Positions 22,305 to 34,969 of a stretch of 64,000 nucleotides of DNA are shown piece after piece. The translations under genes were made by a program, and so were the position numbers. The notes below the pieces were generated by a model that saw only the letters and a list, made by a program, of their open reading frames with translations, had not been told where the DNA came from and searched no databases. Positions within the stretch are counted from its first letter, which is position 1; each line of letters opens with the position of its first letter. This DNA comes from Dactylonectria macrodidyma (lineage: Eukaryota; Ascomycota; Sordariomycetes; Hypocreales; Nectriaceae), in assembly GCA_020744425.1 (NCBI GenBank), contig JAGMUV010000024.1, positions 186,001 through 250,000 on the forward strand. Reading direction: 5' to 3'.

Positions 22305-23583
22305 CCCGGGCTCCAAAAATCCGGCTACTGACGCCTACAAGTGGAAAAGTCATGGCCGAAGACGGGTTGCCGGAGAGAAGACCGGGGGGTTCAGTCCAGA
22401 GAAAGCACCAATTGCGCCAAAGGCTTTTGTTCTTCGTCATGACACCGACGCCGGACGGATCCACCGAGGGGCTCGTGGGGGCAAAAAGGCGGGGGTGGGA
22501 TGGACGGATTGGGGGGCTTTATGGTGTTGATGAGTGGGGATGGTGAAGATTTTCGGCTATTGAACTTGCTCACTTGACCATGTAGGGACGTCTTCAATAG
22601 CCGATGGCTTCGAGTTGGAGAAGTAGGGACATCGGCGTATGACCCCAACCTTTGGTGGAGACGAGGTGGTGTTGGGGGTCTTAGTTAGCTTGTGCCTTGT
22701 GATAGTGCTCCAAATGGAGATCGCCCCGTAGTGTATTACGGATTATTCTCCGTCTCGTGGATTAGTCCCTCTCCATAGCATGTCCGCAACATGCTGTCAC
22801 ACTGCGAGTTTTCACAATTGTCCCTGGACTCACAAAAGCGCCATCTATTAGCGAGTTTGCAACCCAACGATGAAGCTTCGCCTGAGACCCGTGTTGGGAT
22901 TTGAGTCGGCCGAACTGTGTCACGATGAGTCGGTCATCCAAGAAGGGCTGGGTCGAGCTGTGCCAGGTTGCTCCGAGACAGAGACACACGGAAATCACCC
23001 GGTCCGGGGTAAAGGCTATATCAAGTAATTGATGAACTTGGTTCGAGTCACTGCATATTCATCATGTTGCTCTCGCCGACTGCCCCTTTCAGTGCGCGAG
23101 GGCTTGAGTGCGGTCACTGCCTAGATGTTCATCCAGTTCAATTCAGCGAGAGGCATCGGCGCACACTTCAGCTGAGTGTTATCAGAGGTCTCTTCACTTT
23201 AAGACACTTCGAAGATCCACTTCGCACAGCCGACGACTGCATATCGCCTTATACCGTCATTGTTCTGCGGTTTGGTCTCTGTAAGGATAACTGAACAATA
23301 TTAGCAGGAGAATTGGTTGGTACGTCCATCACCCTCAGAAATTAGAGGATGAATCATGTTACACTCGAGCGTCACAATACCTAGTAGTACATAGTTGAGC
23401 ATACTACCTATAGAAACCGCCCATATTGTTGTACATGTTGCGGGCTGCTCGGCGTGTTTCTGTCTCTGCTGGGCTAGTGCGGAGACAAGTAAACAGGCTG
23501 GGGCCTTCACGACCTGAAAGAATAGTGCTACTCCAAACGAGCCCGACCTTGCTCAAGTAGTCCGCGCCTTTCCGGTCGCGGGC
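22305..23583. other. Intergenic region
   Basis: About 1.3 kb with no recognisable gene. Several short frames exist on both strands, none with a domain signal. The right end runs into the repeat-coding segment of the next locus. Confidence 0.5.
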
Positions 23584-23589
23584 CTCAAT

Positions 23590-23781
23590 CTCCCCGGTGA
23601 AAACCGCGCTGGCGAGAGCTCTGAATCCGCCATAACATTATTTAATGGAAACAGTACGAGCAAGAGCTCTGGATTCGTCATAAGTCTCCCCAATGAAAAC
23701 AGCAGGATCAACAGCCCTGGAGCCATCCTAACTCTATCCGACGAAAACATGACGAGCGAGACCATCCATAGCCCGCAGCCG
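23590..23781 (+). repeat. Four imperfect 48-bp tandem repeats coding for a 16-residue motif
   Basis: Four units start at 23590, 23638, 23686 and 23734. In the frame of the following gene they read LPGENRAGESSESAIT, LFNGNSTSKSSGFVIS, LPNENSRINSPGAILT and LSDENMTSETIHSPQP. Period and frame are conserved while individual bases differ, which suggests selection on protein. The frame runs past the ATG at 23749 for ~235 bp upstream to a TGA, so the real start probably lies in an upstream exon. Confidence 0.7.
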
Positions 23782-25371
23782 ATACCACCCCAACGGATTT
23801 TAAGGACAACAGTCGAGGTTCGAAAGTACGGATGGCCAGCCATTTTTAACCTTGACCACACAAAATATCGAAAGAGCCCGTCAAGCGTATCACTCGACGA
23901 AACGGAAGAGGAGTCGAAACTGTTATTCAGTTTGCCGTCGGCCCGTTTTCACGTCGAGTTACGTGTTCGGAGGGGTAGCTTAACCCCCTTAAGCATCTCC
24001 ATTCAGTTTCCTCACGTACTAGAGCTGGAAGATGATAGGGACTTGAGCGCGAGGCTCGACAAGATCTTGCAAACCGGAGATCTCGTGGGGTTCCAACACC
24101 TTTTGACTGAGGGCTCGATTACTCCCACCACAAGGCTGACATCGCCTGTAATGTGTCCAGGAGAAAAGATATCTTGTTCAGTGTGAGTCGTACAGAATTT
24201 CCCAAGCAGCACCAACCACTAACAAATCATGGCAGTTAGTTCTTGCATCTCGCTCCTATGAGATGGCCGCTTTTTTGATCCAGCATTCTTCTGCCGCAAT
24301 AGAAATGTTCGTACACATCTAAAGCATACGATATGACGACTAGACTAAATGGATACTACCATAATAGAAACGATGTCCCAAGTGATGTTTATTATACAGC
24401 TGTGGGCTGCAATCCGAGGTGTGCTTGCGCGTTTCTAGCCTTGCGCGCAGATTCCCTTACAACACCAGAGTTTCGGTTTCTGCTACGAACAACCATTGAC
24501 CCCCGACTCTTGGTGGATTGCGTTGAGGCCTATAAAGGATACTGTTCAGAGAACTGGACACCATTCCATAACGATATATGGGCTGTCGTGGTAAAATGGT
24601 TCCCAACACTGCCCAAGCACCAAGAAGACGAAGTAATATATTCCCGCCTCGTTTCAGAGTTTATTGCAGACGGATTTGATCCACTCCCGGGAATGGAAAG
24701 GGCAAGGGCTTCGCGGAAAGCGTAGGCGTCGGTGGACCGCGCTGCAGGTCATCTTGGATGACGCCGAAGACCCAGGCGATTCTTTTGCCTCGGTGAAGTC
24801 GTGGGTAAGCACACTAGACGGTTGTGGTGTTGACATTCCGTCATATCTCAAAGTTGAGATGCGTGGTTGCGATTCGGGTTGGGTCAAAAGCACGACTTAT
24901 AACAGGTTGAATAACTATGAGCGACAATTGGCCTTTCAACGATACAAAGGTTGGGACCTGCCCTGCTGGGTTATCTTAGACCCCAATTCAAGCCGCATTA
25001 CTGAGCTTGCCACGGCATTTCCTCACCTCACGTACGGAACTTGGGGAACCCACAAGGTCACACGCAAACATCACAGCTACGCCCTACGTACCAAAGATCA
25101 TCGGGTTTGGAAAACAATCTTTCAAGAAACGCATGAATTCCCTTTCTGCTCGTCACTGGTCATTGACTCTGGCTGTATCGAAGATATCGACTGCCCGTGG
25201 CTAGGCTCGGATGACTACGAATACAATCAGAGGAGCCCGGAAGCATTAATGAAGGCCTGTGACTTAGCAACTAGTCGATTTGAGCGCAAAAGGCTGGCTA
25301 AGATTCGCAAGGCAGCGCGTATTGGAAAGTACAAGTTGTTGGAAGGAATGCCTGGGTCATGGGTTGATTGA
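23749..25371 (+). pseudogene. Unknown fungal protein, possibly ankyrin-related, frame-broken
   Basis: Three long coding stretches lie end to end: 23749-24180, 24333-24725 and 24664-25371. An intron at 24181-24235 (CTAAC branch site) joins the first to a short ankyrin-helix-like piece (SYEMAAFLIQHSSAAIEMF), but I find no splice that links that piece to the second stretch. The second to third passage needs a one-base frame change near 24690-24720 with no GT..AG solution. The third stretch ends with RFERKRLAKIRKAARIGKYK and MPGSWVD, a basic helix plus a PG-x-W tail I associate with large families of uncharacterised fungal proteins. Either the gene is decayed or the intron pattern is unusual. Function unknown. 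Confidence 0.5.
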
Positions 25372-25939
25372 TGGTCATTGTTGGATAATCTCAATGACGT
25401 TAGCAGTACTGCGGGGGTGTCACAGATTTTTGTTGCGTCAAGTTTCTCAAACTTGTATAGAACACTTCCTTCAGACTGACACAATCGAACTTCCATCAGT
25501 AGTACAATAAGAAACCCTATCTATCAATAGACTTTCTGCCAAAGAATGTGACAACGCGAGACATGAAAGTCACATACTATACCTACACAAGGGGAAATGT
25601 GGAGAAGACTTCTAAGCCCTCCCCCTACAGTTACTTCGCATCACACATTACTACTGGAAACCCAAAAATATTGGGAGACTGCATACCTAGGATATTATCA
25701 GGTAGGTAGAATCACGCACCCCTAGATCGCACCAAGACATGAGCACCGGTGTAATTTTCATTAAGCGCCTGTGATTGGCATGTAAAAAGACATGAGTGTA
25801 AGCCCGTACGTAAGCCATGATCTCCGCGTAATGGTAAAAATGAAATATTGAGGTTTGCGTAACCAATCTAGGTCCCACCGCCCTATCCAATAAAGTTACA
25901 ACATATTGCAAGTACTCAAATCCCTCAAACAGAGTAGGT
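25372..25939. other. Intergenic, 3' of the phosphate symporter
   Basis: AT-rich convergent 3' region of about 570 bp. No gene is supported. Confidence 0.5.
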
Positions 25940-27979
25940 TTAGTTCTCGAAGCCCCAGCGGGGAGCGTTGACGATGATGCCGCAGATGCAGCCAGAGATG
26001 ATACCAGCAACGGGGAGGGTGATGAACCAACCCATGTAGATCCAAGCGACCATGCGCCAGTTAATGGAGCGCCAAGTTCCAGAGCACAGACCGACACCGA
26101 CGGTGGCACCGGTGATGCACTGGGTGGTGGAGACGGGGAGCTCTGAGAGGAGATGTTAGCAAGTATTGAGCGAGGAAAAGACGTCATTGTGGGAACATAC
26201 TAAGACGGGTAGCGAGGATGATAGTGACGGCAGATCCCAGCTCCATGGAGAAACCTCGAGAAGGAGAGTGAAGAGTCAGGCGGTTACCCAAGTTCTTCAT
26301 GATGTTGTAACCATATGTCCAGATACCAAGAGCAATACCAGCACCACCGAAGCAGCTGTGAGTAGTATGTTAACAGTCGACTCATTTGATAGTAGCGTGA
26401 GGCAGTCTTGACTTACAGAATCCAGACGGGGACGTTGGCCTTGCTATCCTTCATTTCACCAGTGTGCCAGATCTGGAAGATGGTGGCATATGGACCGATA
26501 GCGTTAGAAACATCGTTGGCTCCGTGGGTGAAGGAGGCGGTGGCAGCGGTCATGACTTGGAGGAAGGTGTAGAGGTATTCGGCGCGGTTGTCATAGTGAG
26601 GAACGTTGGCGTGGATCTCGGCGAGATCACCGCTCAGGACACCCTTGGAGTTTTGCAGGTTGATAATATCCTGGTCGACACCCTGGAGGAAGACAAACTT
26701 GAGGTACCAGAAAAGAACTGCGCCGCTGTAGAAGGGGCCGTCAGGTTTGGGACCAACGAGACTCTTCTTCTGCTTACGCTCGACAGGCTCGACTTCGTTG
26801 CTCTCGGTCGAATCGTCGCGGGAAACCTGCTTGGTCTCACCGTTGTTGTCGTTGGTGTTGTTGACATCGTCGGCACGCTCGAACTCATCGCTGCCGTTGC
26901 GGCCAGCACGGCGAAGCTCGTCGAGCTCCTCGCGGGTAAGGTGGCCCTCGTAGAAATCCTGGATGCCACCAGGGGCACCCTCGGGCTGGGCAGGGGGAGC
27001 GGGGCGCTTGAGTAGGAGAGGACCCAGGGGGATGTGGTACCAGCGGAGTTGCCAGTCGTCCTTAATGATGAGGCGGTACAGCCAGGGGACGAGGAAGATG
27101 GCAATGACGAGGGCCCAGGCGGCGCCGACACCGACAATCATACCAGCGATCTCAGCATCATTGAAGGTGATCTTAATGGAACCACCCTTCCACACGATAA
27201 GCATGGTAAGGAGCGAAGCGGTGATGCCGAAGTAGACGGGGACGAGGAAGAGACCCTTCCAGACGGGCTGGCTTCGGAGCATGACTCCATACTTGGTAAT
27301 GAGGAAAATAATGGCAGCGAAGGCACCGGACAGACCGGGGGCGATGATCCAGGCGAGAAAGACGGAGACGACACCGGAGCTAATGCCCTTATCGAACTCA
27401 GCCCAGTGAATACCGTCAACGCCGACGAGGGCAACTCCCATACCAATGACACCGCCCATGATGGAGTGAGTAGTTGAGACGGGGAGACCGATGCGGGTAC
27501 AGAAGGTGAGGTAGACGGAGGAAGCAACAATGGCGCACATCATGCCGAGCATGAGAAGCGCGGGGTCATCCACGAAGAGATCGACATCGACGACCTTGGT
27601 TCGGATGGTATCGGCGACTCGGGCTCCGACACCAACGGATCCTGCGAATTCGAGGATCGAACCCATGGTCATGGCTTGGATGTAGGACAACGATCGGGAA
27701 GAGACCGACGTGGCCCAGGAGTTGGCGACATCGTTGGCACCTGTAGATCAAAGCGTTCACGGTTAGTTAACAATGGTTCTCATAATATTAAGTATGAGGA
27801 ATTCAGTGCTGTATGTGATATCAAATGAATATCACGTATAGCTGATGACAGGATAGACGGTAGCTTCGGCAGCGGTATGTGAGTGCTCATAGTGAAGACC
27901 TACCAATGTTCCACGCGTCTAGAAACGCAAAGATGGTGCCGATGGCGAAGATGTAGTCGTACTGGTGAAGGACGACCAT
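25940..27979 (-). CDS. PHO89: Na+/phosphate symporter (PiT family; PHO89 / Neurospora pho-4 type)
   Basis: Four exons on the minus strand (27979-27904, 27740-26417, 26355-26201, 26142-25940) give 585 aa. PiT proteins import inorganic phosphate with Na+ across the plasma membrane. The family's duplicated signature is present twice: GANDVANSWATSVSS, formed across intron 1, and GANDVSNAIGPYATIF near residue 450. The paired PVSTTHSIMGG and PVSTTQCITGA motifs are also present. Many hydrophobic segments flank a hydrophilic central loop of about 110 residues rich in Asp, Asn, Glu and Lys. All junctions keep the frame, and the end RWGFEN is typical. In fungi these genes are phosphate-repressible through NUC-1/Pho4. 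The only CACGTG boxes I see upstream lie ~1.2-1.3 kb from the ATG (29162, 29285). Confidence 0.95.
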
Positions 27980-30390
27980 GGTGGCGGGTGCTGCGGGTAT
28001 GAAGCCCGGCAGGAGTAATTATCTATGACCCTTTGGAATGAAAACCAGAGGCTTCTGGAAAGAAGGTGATGAAGTGAATGGGTGCTTGCATCGAGAAGAG
28101 AGCTGATGCAACAACATGATGAAGCCGCGACCTTATATGAACAGGATACGACGGTGCTGTCGTAGCCACGGCGGAGCCCTGCAGAAATGGAGTTCTTGGC
28201 AAACAAGCGTATCCTTATGCTTCTGGGGCCACTTTGATAGTTCACGTCGAAGTGCCCGGGTGTAAGATGGGGCATGGAAGGACCTTGTGAGGCACACGAG
28301 CAGGGCCCGGCGGGCTTGGCGTACCTGGGCGTACAAAGCCAAGCTAACAAGTATAAGACTAGTAGTTAGGGAGGGCTTCTGCATGGGGGGTAGAGGACGA
28401 GAGGCGTTCCGGCTCGGTGAACCCATTTGAAACGACGTGGGATGGGGCTTTCAGAAATGGATCATCCATTTTGTGCAGTTCCCTTGGCACCTCCTCGCAG
28501 CACACAGGGCATCGCTCGTGCTCGCATGCCGCAAGCCCGTTGGACGGGGAGCTATCTCCCGGGCCAGATCCACAAAGGCCAAGAACGGCCGGTAATACCT
28601 AAACTGGCTCCCCTCTAGAAGCATTGGAGGATCATGAACAAGGCAGGGCAGCTTGGCATGGACGATCATCGGGCTCACACGACACTGACTGGTCGTGGGG
28701 GATTTTGGGTGGTTGTAGATGGCGAAGGTGGATGGGATGTACTAACGAGGGGCGCCACCACCAGGAGGGATGTGTGTAAACTTACGCCATTCGAGCACAC
28801 GGGAAGAAACGAGTGAGTGCGGCAGGGAAGAGGGAAGTGTGACGATCTAGGGATACTACGTAGGCTTGTTCAGGCCAGGGCTACCTTGCCTCCCGTGAGT
28901 AAGGCACGCAAGCTGCTTTCTTACGACCACAGCTGCACGCGTGTAGACTAAGTAAAATTAACTATATTTTAGCTTAACGGTTGACTCAATCTCAAAAGAC
29001 CCATTGCAACTGAAAGCGAGTGACAGCACTTGATGCTAATCCTGGCGTCACTTCTCGATATGGAACCCGCCTTAACTGGACGGGGTACGAAAAAAAACCC
29101 ACACCACGCGGAAGACTGTCTCTCTACCTCTTGTCTACCGTGTTGTATTGCAAAACCCACGCACGTGTGCGCCCGGAGAGCCTTGCCAGGGGTGTCTCGT
29201 CTCCGGCGATGACATGTCGTCGAGATCTACCACTAAAGAGCCTCCTGGGTGGTTGAAGTGGGCCAATGAGATTGTCCACTTCCCCACGTGGAGTTGTCGG
29301 TTCGTCCTCGACCCCTTGTCGTGCGGATTCCTGCCGAGATATCATATCAAAAACGCTACGCCGGAATAGTTAACCATAGCAGACAAGCCCTTGCCTGTAT
29401 CACGCACCGAAAGTGGCGCATTGGCTCCCGCGGTCCAGCTCAGCTTGACATTTAAGTCCTTGGCATCGCCCACATGCTCTTGGCAGCCCCTCTGTCGTCC
29501 TCTCTGCCTCTCGGAGCCCCTTGCTCCAGCAGTGATGCCTCTCGCATTGCCCTGGGCTGCCGCGAATCCATCCAGGGCTGCTCTCCCTCGACACCGTTTT
29601 CTGACGCAATGGCCCGGCGTGATCCGTCCAGCTCGACCCTGTTCGTCCAATTCGGCTCCTGACCACTCAACTTGGCCTTCGTTGCGTACCGCCTCCTCTC
29701 ACCACTCTCCTCGCTCTCCTCGCTCTCCTTCCTCCTAGGCCCTTGGCATCGTCCTTCTTCCCTGCTCGCATTTCTGCCAAGTCGATGACCCCGAACAGCA
29801 AACAGGCCAGCCCGAGGCGCCGCTGGCCGCACGTTGTTGCTCTTGCCTCGTGAATCGATGTTTTCCGCACGACTCTAAGGAGATGAATGGCTGCGACCAA
29901 CAGCCACTACAGTCCTTTTGCTCGGTCACCCAAAACAGTCTAGCACCCAGCATACCTAGCAACATGCACCCGCCCTTACTCAAGAGCTGAACCAGGCAAG
30001 CCGCTAGTGGCACTTCGCAAGGACGTAGTGCATACATGACATTCGCAGAGCAGAAGCATGCTGGTGTCTCTAGGCCCAGCCAAGTTGGCGTTCTTTCGTT
30101 CGTTATTTTCTTTTTAGAGATTCCAAACTGGAGGCTACAATCCACTGCCTTCCAATTTAGGTATCGCGTAAGCTTTCAATCTTCTGCCACTCTTGAAGTT
30201 TCTAAATGACTCCCTTCCCTCTTCACGTGACGGTCGGGTCCAATCTTGAGGTACAGGGTAGGTCCGAGGCTCAAGGTACATGGTTGATACCACGTTTATA
30301 ATCAGTTTTAAAGGGTAATGATAAGTTAAAATTGCGAGCAATAGCTACCACGGTCGTTATGCGTGTGCATCTGAAACAGGGTTAATATCT
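27980..30390. other. 2.4-kb intergenic region
   Basis: Contains the phosphate-symporter promoter. No gene is supported; short frames around 28417-28816 and 29391-29738 lack domain features. Palindromic CACGTG boxes occur at 29162-29167 and 29285-29290, and a TCACGTGA box near 30224. Confidence 0.5.
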
Positions 30391-32544
30391 TCAGGTCAAT
30401 GAATATGAACCGTATGATATGTCTTCGTCGTTGAAAAACATGCTCCAGTCCATCTCAGTCAGTTGCTCATCGCCAAATCCAAACAGAAGTGGCCCTCCCT
30501 CGATCACTGACGGCGTATCTATGGTCCCTTCAGACCTCTGAGATACCGCTTGGAATAAAACGGCCACAATATCCAGTGAGCGATCAGAAGTTCGCATCCA
30601 TGGCTTCATTTCCGTAAATACTTCAAGAGCTTTGTTTAAGCTTTTGCTCCAAGACAAATAGTCATCGGACTGAATACCTCCTGGACTAGGCGGGGTTTCC
30701 ATGGAAATCGAAAGTAGCGGCACCATACATGCTTGGAACAAGTACCACGCGGAATTCCAAACTTGAATTCGATTGGGGACCCAGTGGACGGCAATGGCAT
30801 CAATAGCATCCGCCGCGATCATGCGGCACAAGTCAGCCATCTGCGCCTCTGCTTGGTTTGGAGCATGTCTATTGAGGTTCTCATAGGCGAGATATAGGAG
30901 GAAACATCGGGACAACATGAGGCGTACATTATAATATCTGTTGCGAAGGAACTCACTTGCGACAGTGATGCGAGGCGGCGGACTGATAGTATCCTTGAGG
31001 ATCGGAGGCAGGGATTCATACCATTTCTGCAGTTCGAGATCAAAGGTCTGGGCTTCTGATGGGTTGATGCGAGTAGATTGCGCGAACCGATGCTGGAGAC
31101 GATTGCAGACGTGGCAAAACTGGCAACTTGCCCGGAGAGAGACTGCTAGGTGATCATCAGGGCTCAGGGCAGTTGGTAACAATGTGTTCATTGTCGTACT
31201 GTCCCATCGCCCACAAGTCGGGCGACCCAAGGTCATGCTGGCCCACGTATCGAGGCAGTAAAGACTCCACCATGTCCGCCGTCGAGTTTCTATTCGAATT
31301 GTGGAGTGCTGAACAGCGTCAGGATCCTGGTGGTCATTCCGGACTGGGGACTCTCGATGCAATCCTAGGGCTATGGCCATGCGCTGGGCTGCGCCGAGGA
31401 TAGCATATGCCATGTTTGGCGAATTTCTGTAGTGGAGATAGTATCCGCCAAGTAGGCACAAAGCCTGCAGGCTTTCCAGATTTCCGGAGCCCAGAGAGTC
31501 CAGATCAATGAACGAGCGGGCCTGGTTGTAATACTGGATATGGGCGGTGTCACTCCCAGAGGCAATAGAGCCCAGCGTGAGGACCATGTTGCATAGACCC
31601 AGCCACGCTGGACTTTGATGGTCGGCAACGGCGAATGTTGCCCGAAAGGACTCTTCATGTATGAACGGTGTAATAGAGTGTACATGCTCAAAGTAAAAGC
31701 TAACGTAGCGCTGTTCTCGCAATGAATCAGAGGACGGAGCCATACCAAGAGCTGGTTTCATCACAGAAGGACGAGGGTCCCTGTGTTGAACGTCAGGCCA
31801 TGTCTTTGATTCTTCGATAGTGCGCTTCTTGGCGTCAGGGCAAAGCCGAAACAGCACTCTCAGAACAGCGCTTACGGAGGTGATGCCTAGGTATGAACGG
31901 CGGTGACGGTCGCCTGCCAAGCTGATGGCGTTGATGTCGTCGCCAGCGGCAATTGTGGCAGGGTTTTGCGCCGGCTCTTCCCACCGCCTCTCTTCCCCAG
32001 ATTCATCGATCTCGGACTCATCAGGGGAATCGTGCGCGTCTTGGAGATCCCCGGAGACGAGAGGGGATACACTAGTCGAGATTGGCCACACCTCAGTCTG
32101 TAAAGGTCTGTCGTCTGTGGCACCAGGCGACAACAGGTTGAGGAGCTCCGATCGGTTCTTTGCGAGCAAGTCATCGAGTGAATAGCTAGGAAAGAGGCGA
32201 TCAAGAACTTCAGCTTGGCGACGCACAGTGTCTGTAGCTTTTTCTAGGGCACTATACATAAAGTGATGGACGATAATTAGTAAAACCGTCAATAGCGTTT
32301 GTTTTAGTCATGCCGTGCATTACCTCTTGCTTACAGCCTGACGCCTATTCCGGTGTTTATAGACGCAAGATTCAGGGATGCTATAATGCTGACAACTCGA
32401 GCAAGGATAGCTACCATCACATTTCACCTTTCGGCGGGTGCATTCCAGACAGGACTTGTTGACCCTACGCGAAGGACCTGAGGACCTTCCCAAACTTGCG
32501 GTCGCGGGATGTGTTGGAATCTGTGACTCAAATGAATGAAACAT
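30391..32544 (-). CDS. Zn(II)2Cys6 fungal transcription factor next to sugar-use genes
   Basis: Two exons (32544-32324, 32251-30391) give 693 aa. The zinc cluster is at residues 32-60 with spacing C-x2-C-x6-C-x5-C-x2-C-x8-C (SCLECTRRKVKC, then PCSSC), followed by a basic linker HRNRRQ and a dimerisation-type helix (EKATDTVRRQAEVLDRLF). The middle region is a Fungal_trans domain: YVSFYFEHVHSITPFIHEESF, the helix series ending GLHRESPV, and TRRRTWWSLYCLDTWASMTLGRP. Such proteins bind CGG triplets and activate nearby pathway genes. I chose MFHSF (32544) as start; the frame is open further up to 32709 but that extension is hydrophobic and unlike the family. Its neighbours (sugar transporter, beta-mannosidase) suggest control of carbohydrate use, which is inference. 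Confidence 0.92.
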
Positions 32545-33037
32545 GCCGACTTGGACATGATATTTCACAATTTGGCATATTTTGCCCTCGTGTAGAGCGG
32601 GTAGTAGATCAGTGATGTAGATAAGTAGACAGCAAAATAGAGCAAATCCAAGCTCGGTGAGAGGAGGGGTAAAGATGGTGACTAAGGGGCTATGGTTTTT
32701 CCGACCCACACTCAGTGCTTAACGCCACTGTACATGTGTCTCTCCCCTCAATCGTGTTGGCTCGTTTGCAGTTGGTCGCTTCTAGCTCTACCACACTAGT
32801 CTCGCAACTTCCCCTGCTTTAGCACATTAAAGTCCAGTATGTATTTCGCACATGTAATAGAACATGGATTCGTCTCATATCATATAAACGTCATCCATTC
32901 ATAGCTTGAAAAGAACCGACCTCAATTGGCTAGCCGTATTGTAAGCGGTTGGCTCAATTTTTGGTTCGGTAGTATACATCCTGTCATATGTCCATATGAT
33001 CACAACCTATGTGTTGTTTCGCCCTATTCGACAAAAA
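32545..33037. other. Promoter of the regulator and 3' flank of the transporter
   Basis: About 490 bp without gene-like frames, AT-rich near the transporter stop codon. Confidence 0.5.
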
Positions 33038-34969
33038 CTAGACAGAAGATCCTCTCTGTTTAATGATCCTCTTCCGAGCCTTTGCAGCTTCAACACTTGC
33101 TTTTCGGGGGTTCTTTGCCTCAAATATAACGTCAAGCTCCTCCAGTGTAGATCCTTTGGTTTCGACGAATAAGAAATACATAAAGGCCATCTCAAAGGTA
33201 TCCCAAAACACGAAAAACACATAGAACCAATAGCCTATCTTAACAGAAGGTTAGCGTTGAGCTTGAGGGAGAAATATTTGGCGACGTGCATTAGAGAGCG
33301 CAATGGGACCAACAAAGGTATTAAGGAATCCAGCCGCTCCAGCGGTAAGTTTGAATGTTCCCATAGCTTTGGCTCGCATCTTATTGCTCACGACTTCGGC
33401 AGGGTAAATAGGCTGCATCGGGGTGAAGCCGCAGGCAAAGATTGCGCCGAACATGAAAATGAAGACAATGCTGACAGTGGACGAGGCCTGGTTGCCGTAT
33501 TCTGTATATCCAGCTGCACACGCCGCAACTATTGCCAGGCATACCGTCATGCCAGCTGTGGCAGTGATGAGCATCTTACGGCGACCGACGACATCGTGTA
33601 GGCGAGAGCCGATGATGGAAGAGACCCAGCCGACAACCGCGTACACGATGTTGAGAATCAGCTTGGTGTTAGTGTCTGTAATTCCGATACCAGTAAGCAT
33701 GATAGGTAGGTAGTAGGATACAATACTAATAAAACTGTCAGTTCTTCACGCTGCGAACAAAGGATTGTCGTGACTGACTTGTTTCCGCTAAATTGACCAA
33801 ACCAAGAAAACGCGATATTAAGCATCAATCTGTAACGACTTGAACGCGATTCAACAAGCACGCTGAGGTCAAAAAGATCTTTCCAAGACGCCTGGCGATC
33901 TTCATCGACAGTCGAAATCATCTCTTTCATTTGCAGGGCAACAAGCGGATGGTCAATATCGCCATTGGTATGATACGTGGCAATGACAGCCTTTGCCTCC
34001 TCGCGTCGGTTCTTAGCAACGAGCCTACAGTCAACGAGAGGTCAGCAATCCTGAATATCTTTCACGCCAAAATGGCACGGTCAAAGGGTAATTGATGTAC
34101 CATCGGGGAGACTCGGGGTAAAATTTGATAAGCAGGCAGACCAATCCTGGACAAACCATCTGAAGCCAAAGAGGGAGTCTCCAATCTATGTTGCCTTTGT
34201 GGGCGAGATATTTGTGGCAGGCGTACACCGCGGAGGTAGCGAACACAGAGCCCTAGAGTGACGTTTTAGCAAGATATTACTAGGGTTAAGGTCATCACAT
34301 ACCACATTGTAGAAGGTGTTGTACATTCCTGCAATGGTTCCGCGATAGGCTGCCGGGGCGAGCTCCACCAAGTACAGAGGAGCGGCAGTGTGGGCGCAGG
34401 TCGCAAAGAAAGATAGAAGAAACCTCCCGGCGATAAACATAGGCAGGGTGGTTGAAAGAGATGTTACGATGGTTCCGATGCATACGCCCAAGCAGCCAAA
34501 GAAAATGTGCCACGTCCGTCCATACCAGTCCGTCATCCAGATGAAGAGAGCGCCGCACATTTGACCAACCTGGGAAAGTTATCAGTACAGTGCGTGGTGG
34601 TATGGTAGCATGGGTTTCGCCCCTCACCTGGAAAATCGCAAAGACAATACCGGTACTGGCGTTGCCATTCTCCGGTAGGTTGAAGTATGCGGTGTAGTTT
34701 GGAAGTGCGTTGATGGAACCCATCAAGCTGCTATCAAACCCTACTTAAGTTAGCGGTCAACAGCACCTATTTATCTAACAATAGTGCTTACCGTTCATGG
34801 TCGAGCATAGAAAGACCGCTGAACAAAGAAGATACAGCTTGATGTAACCTGGCCCTCGTGGATCAGGCTTGTTCTCGGCCATGATTTTGGCGTATGTCTC
34901 CATCGAGTCCTGCATGTTTTCCATATTTTCAACTTCCCTTAACATGGAATCATCCTTGACTTTGTCCAT
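33038..34969 (-). CDS. MFS sugar transporter (hexose/lactose permease-like)
   Basis: Seven exons can be followed on the minus strand from MDKVKDDSM (34969) to a stop at 33038, about 520 aa. Family marks: [28 protein letters not shown] in TM1, the loop-2 motif [20 protein letters not shown] at the end of TM6, [13 protein letters not shown] in the second half, and the C-terminal signature [13 protein letters not shown]. Twelve membrane segments fit the pattern, with a cytoplasmic loop ([17 protein letters not shown]) typical of fungal lactose/hexose permeases. It should import a mono- or disaccharide by proton symport at the plasma membrane. The last intron needs a C-GTCGCC donor and ATAG acceptor to give SNARYWFYVFF. 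Head-to-tail with the regulator downstream. The substrate cannot be read directly; manno-oligosaccharide or mannose would fit the neighbourhood. Confidence 0.92.

Noticed and set aside
22204..22464. Longer start for the 2-hydroxyacid dehydrogenase with a possible mitochondrial presequence
   Set aside because: A TATA-like box and pyrimidine-rich leader lie inside this extension, so the MKLL start is preferred, though not proven.
23030..23060. GGTTCGAGTCACT resembling a tRNA T-loop
   Set aside because: No acceptor stem, D-arm or anticodon arm can be drawn upstream.
26464..27530. Several 85-185 aa frames on both strands inside the phosphate symporter
   Set aside because: They overlap a well-supported PiT coding exon and lack domains.
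32545..32709. N-terminal extension of the zinc-cluster regulator
   Set aside because: Hydrophobic and unlike the family; the internal ATG at 32544 places the zinc cluster at the usual distance.
33245..33290. A GC-AG intron (donor GCACGT) in the sugar transporter
   Set aside because: A normal GT-AG solution (donor GTCGCC, acceptor ATAG) gives a good family match, SNARYWFYVFF.
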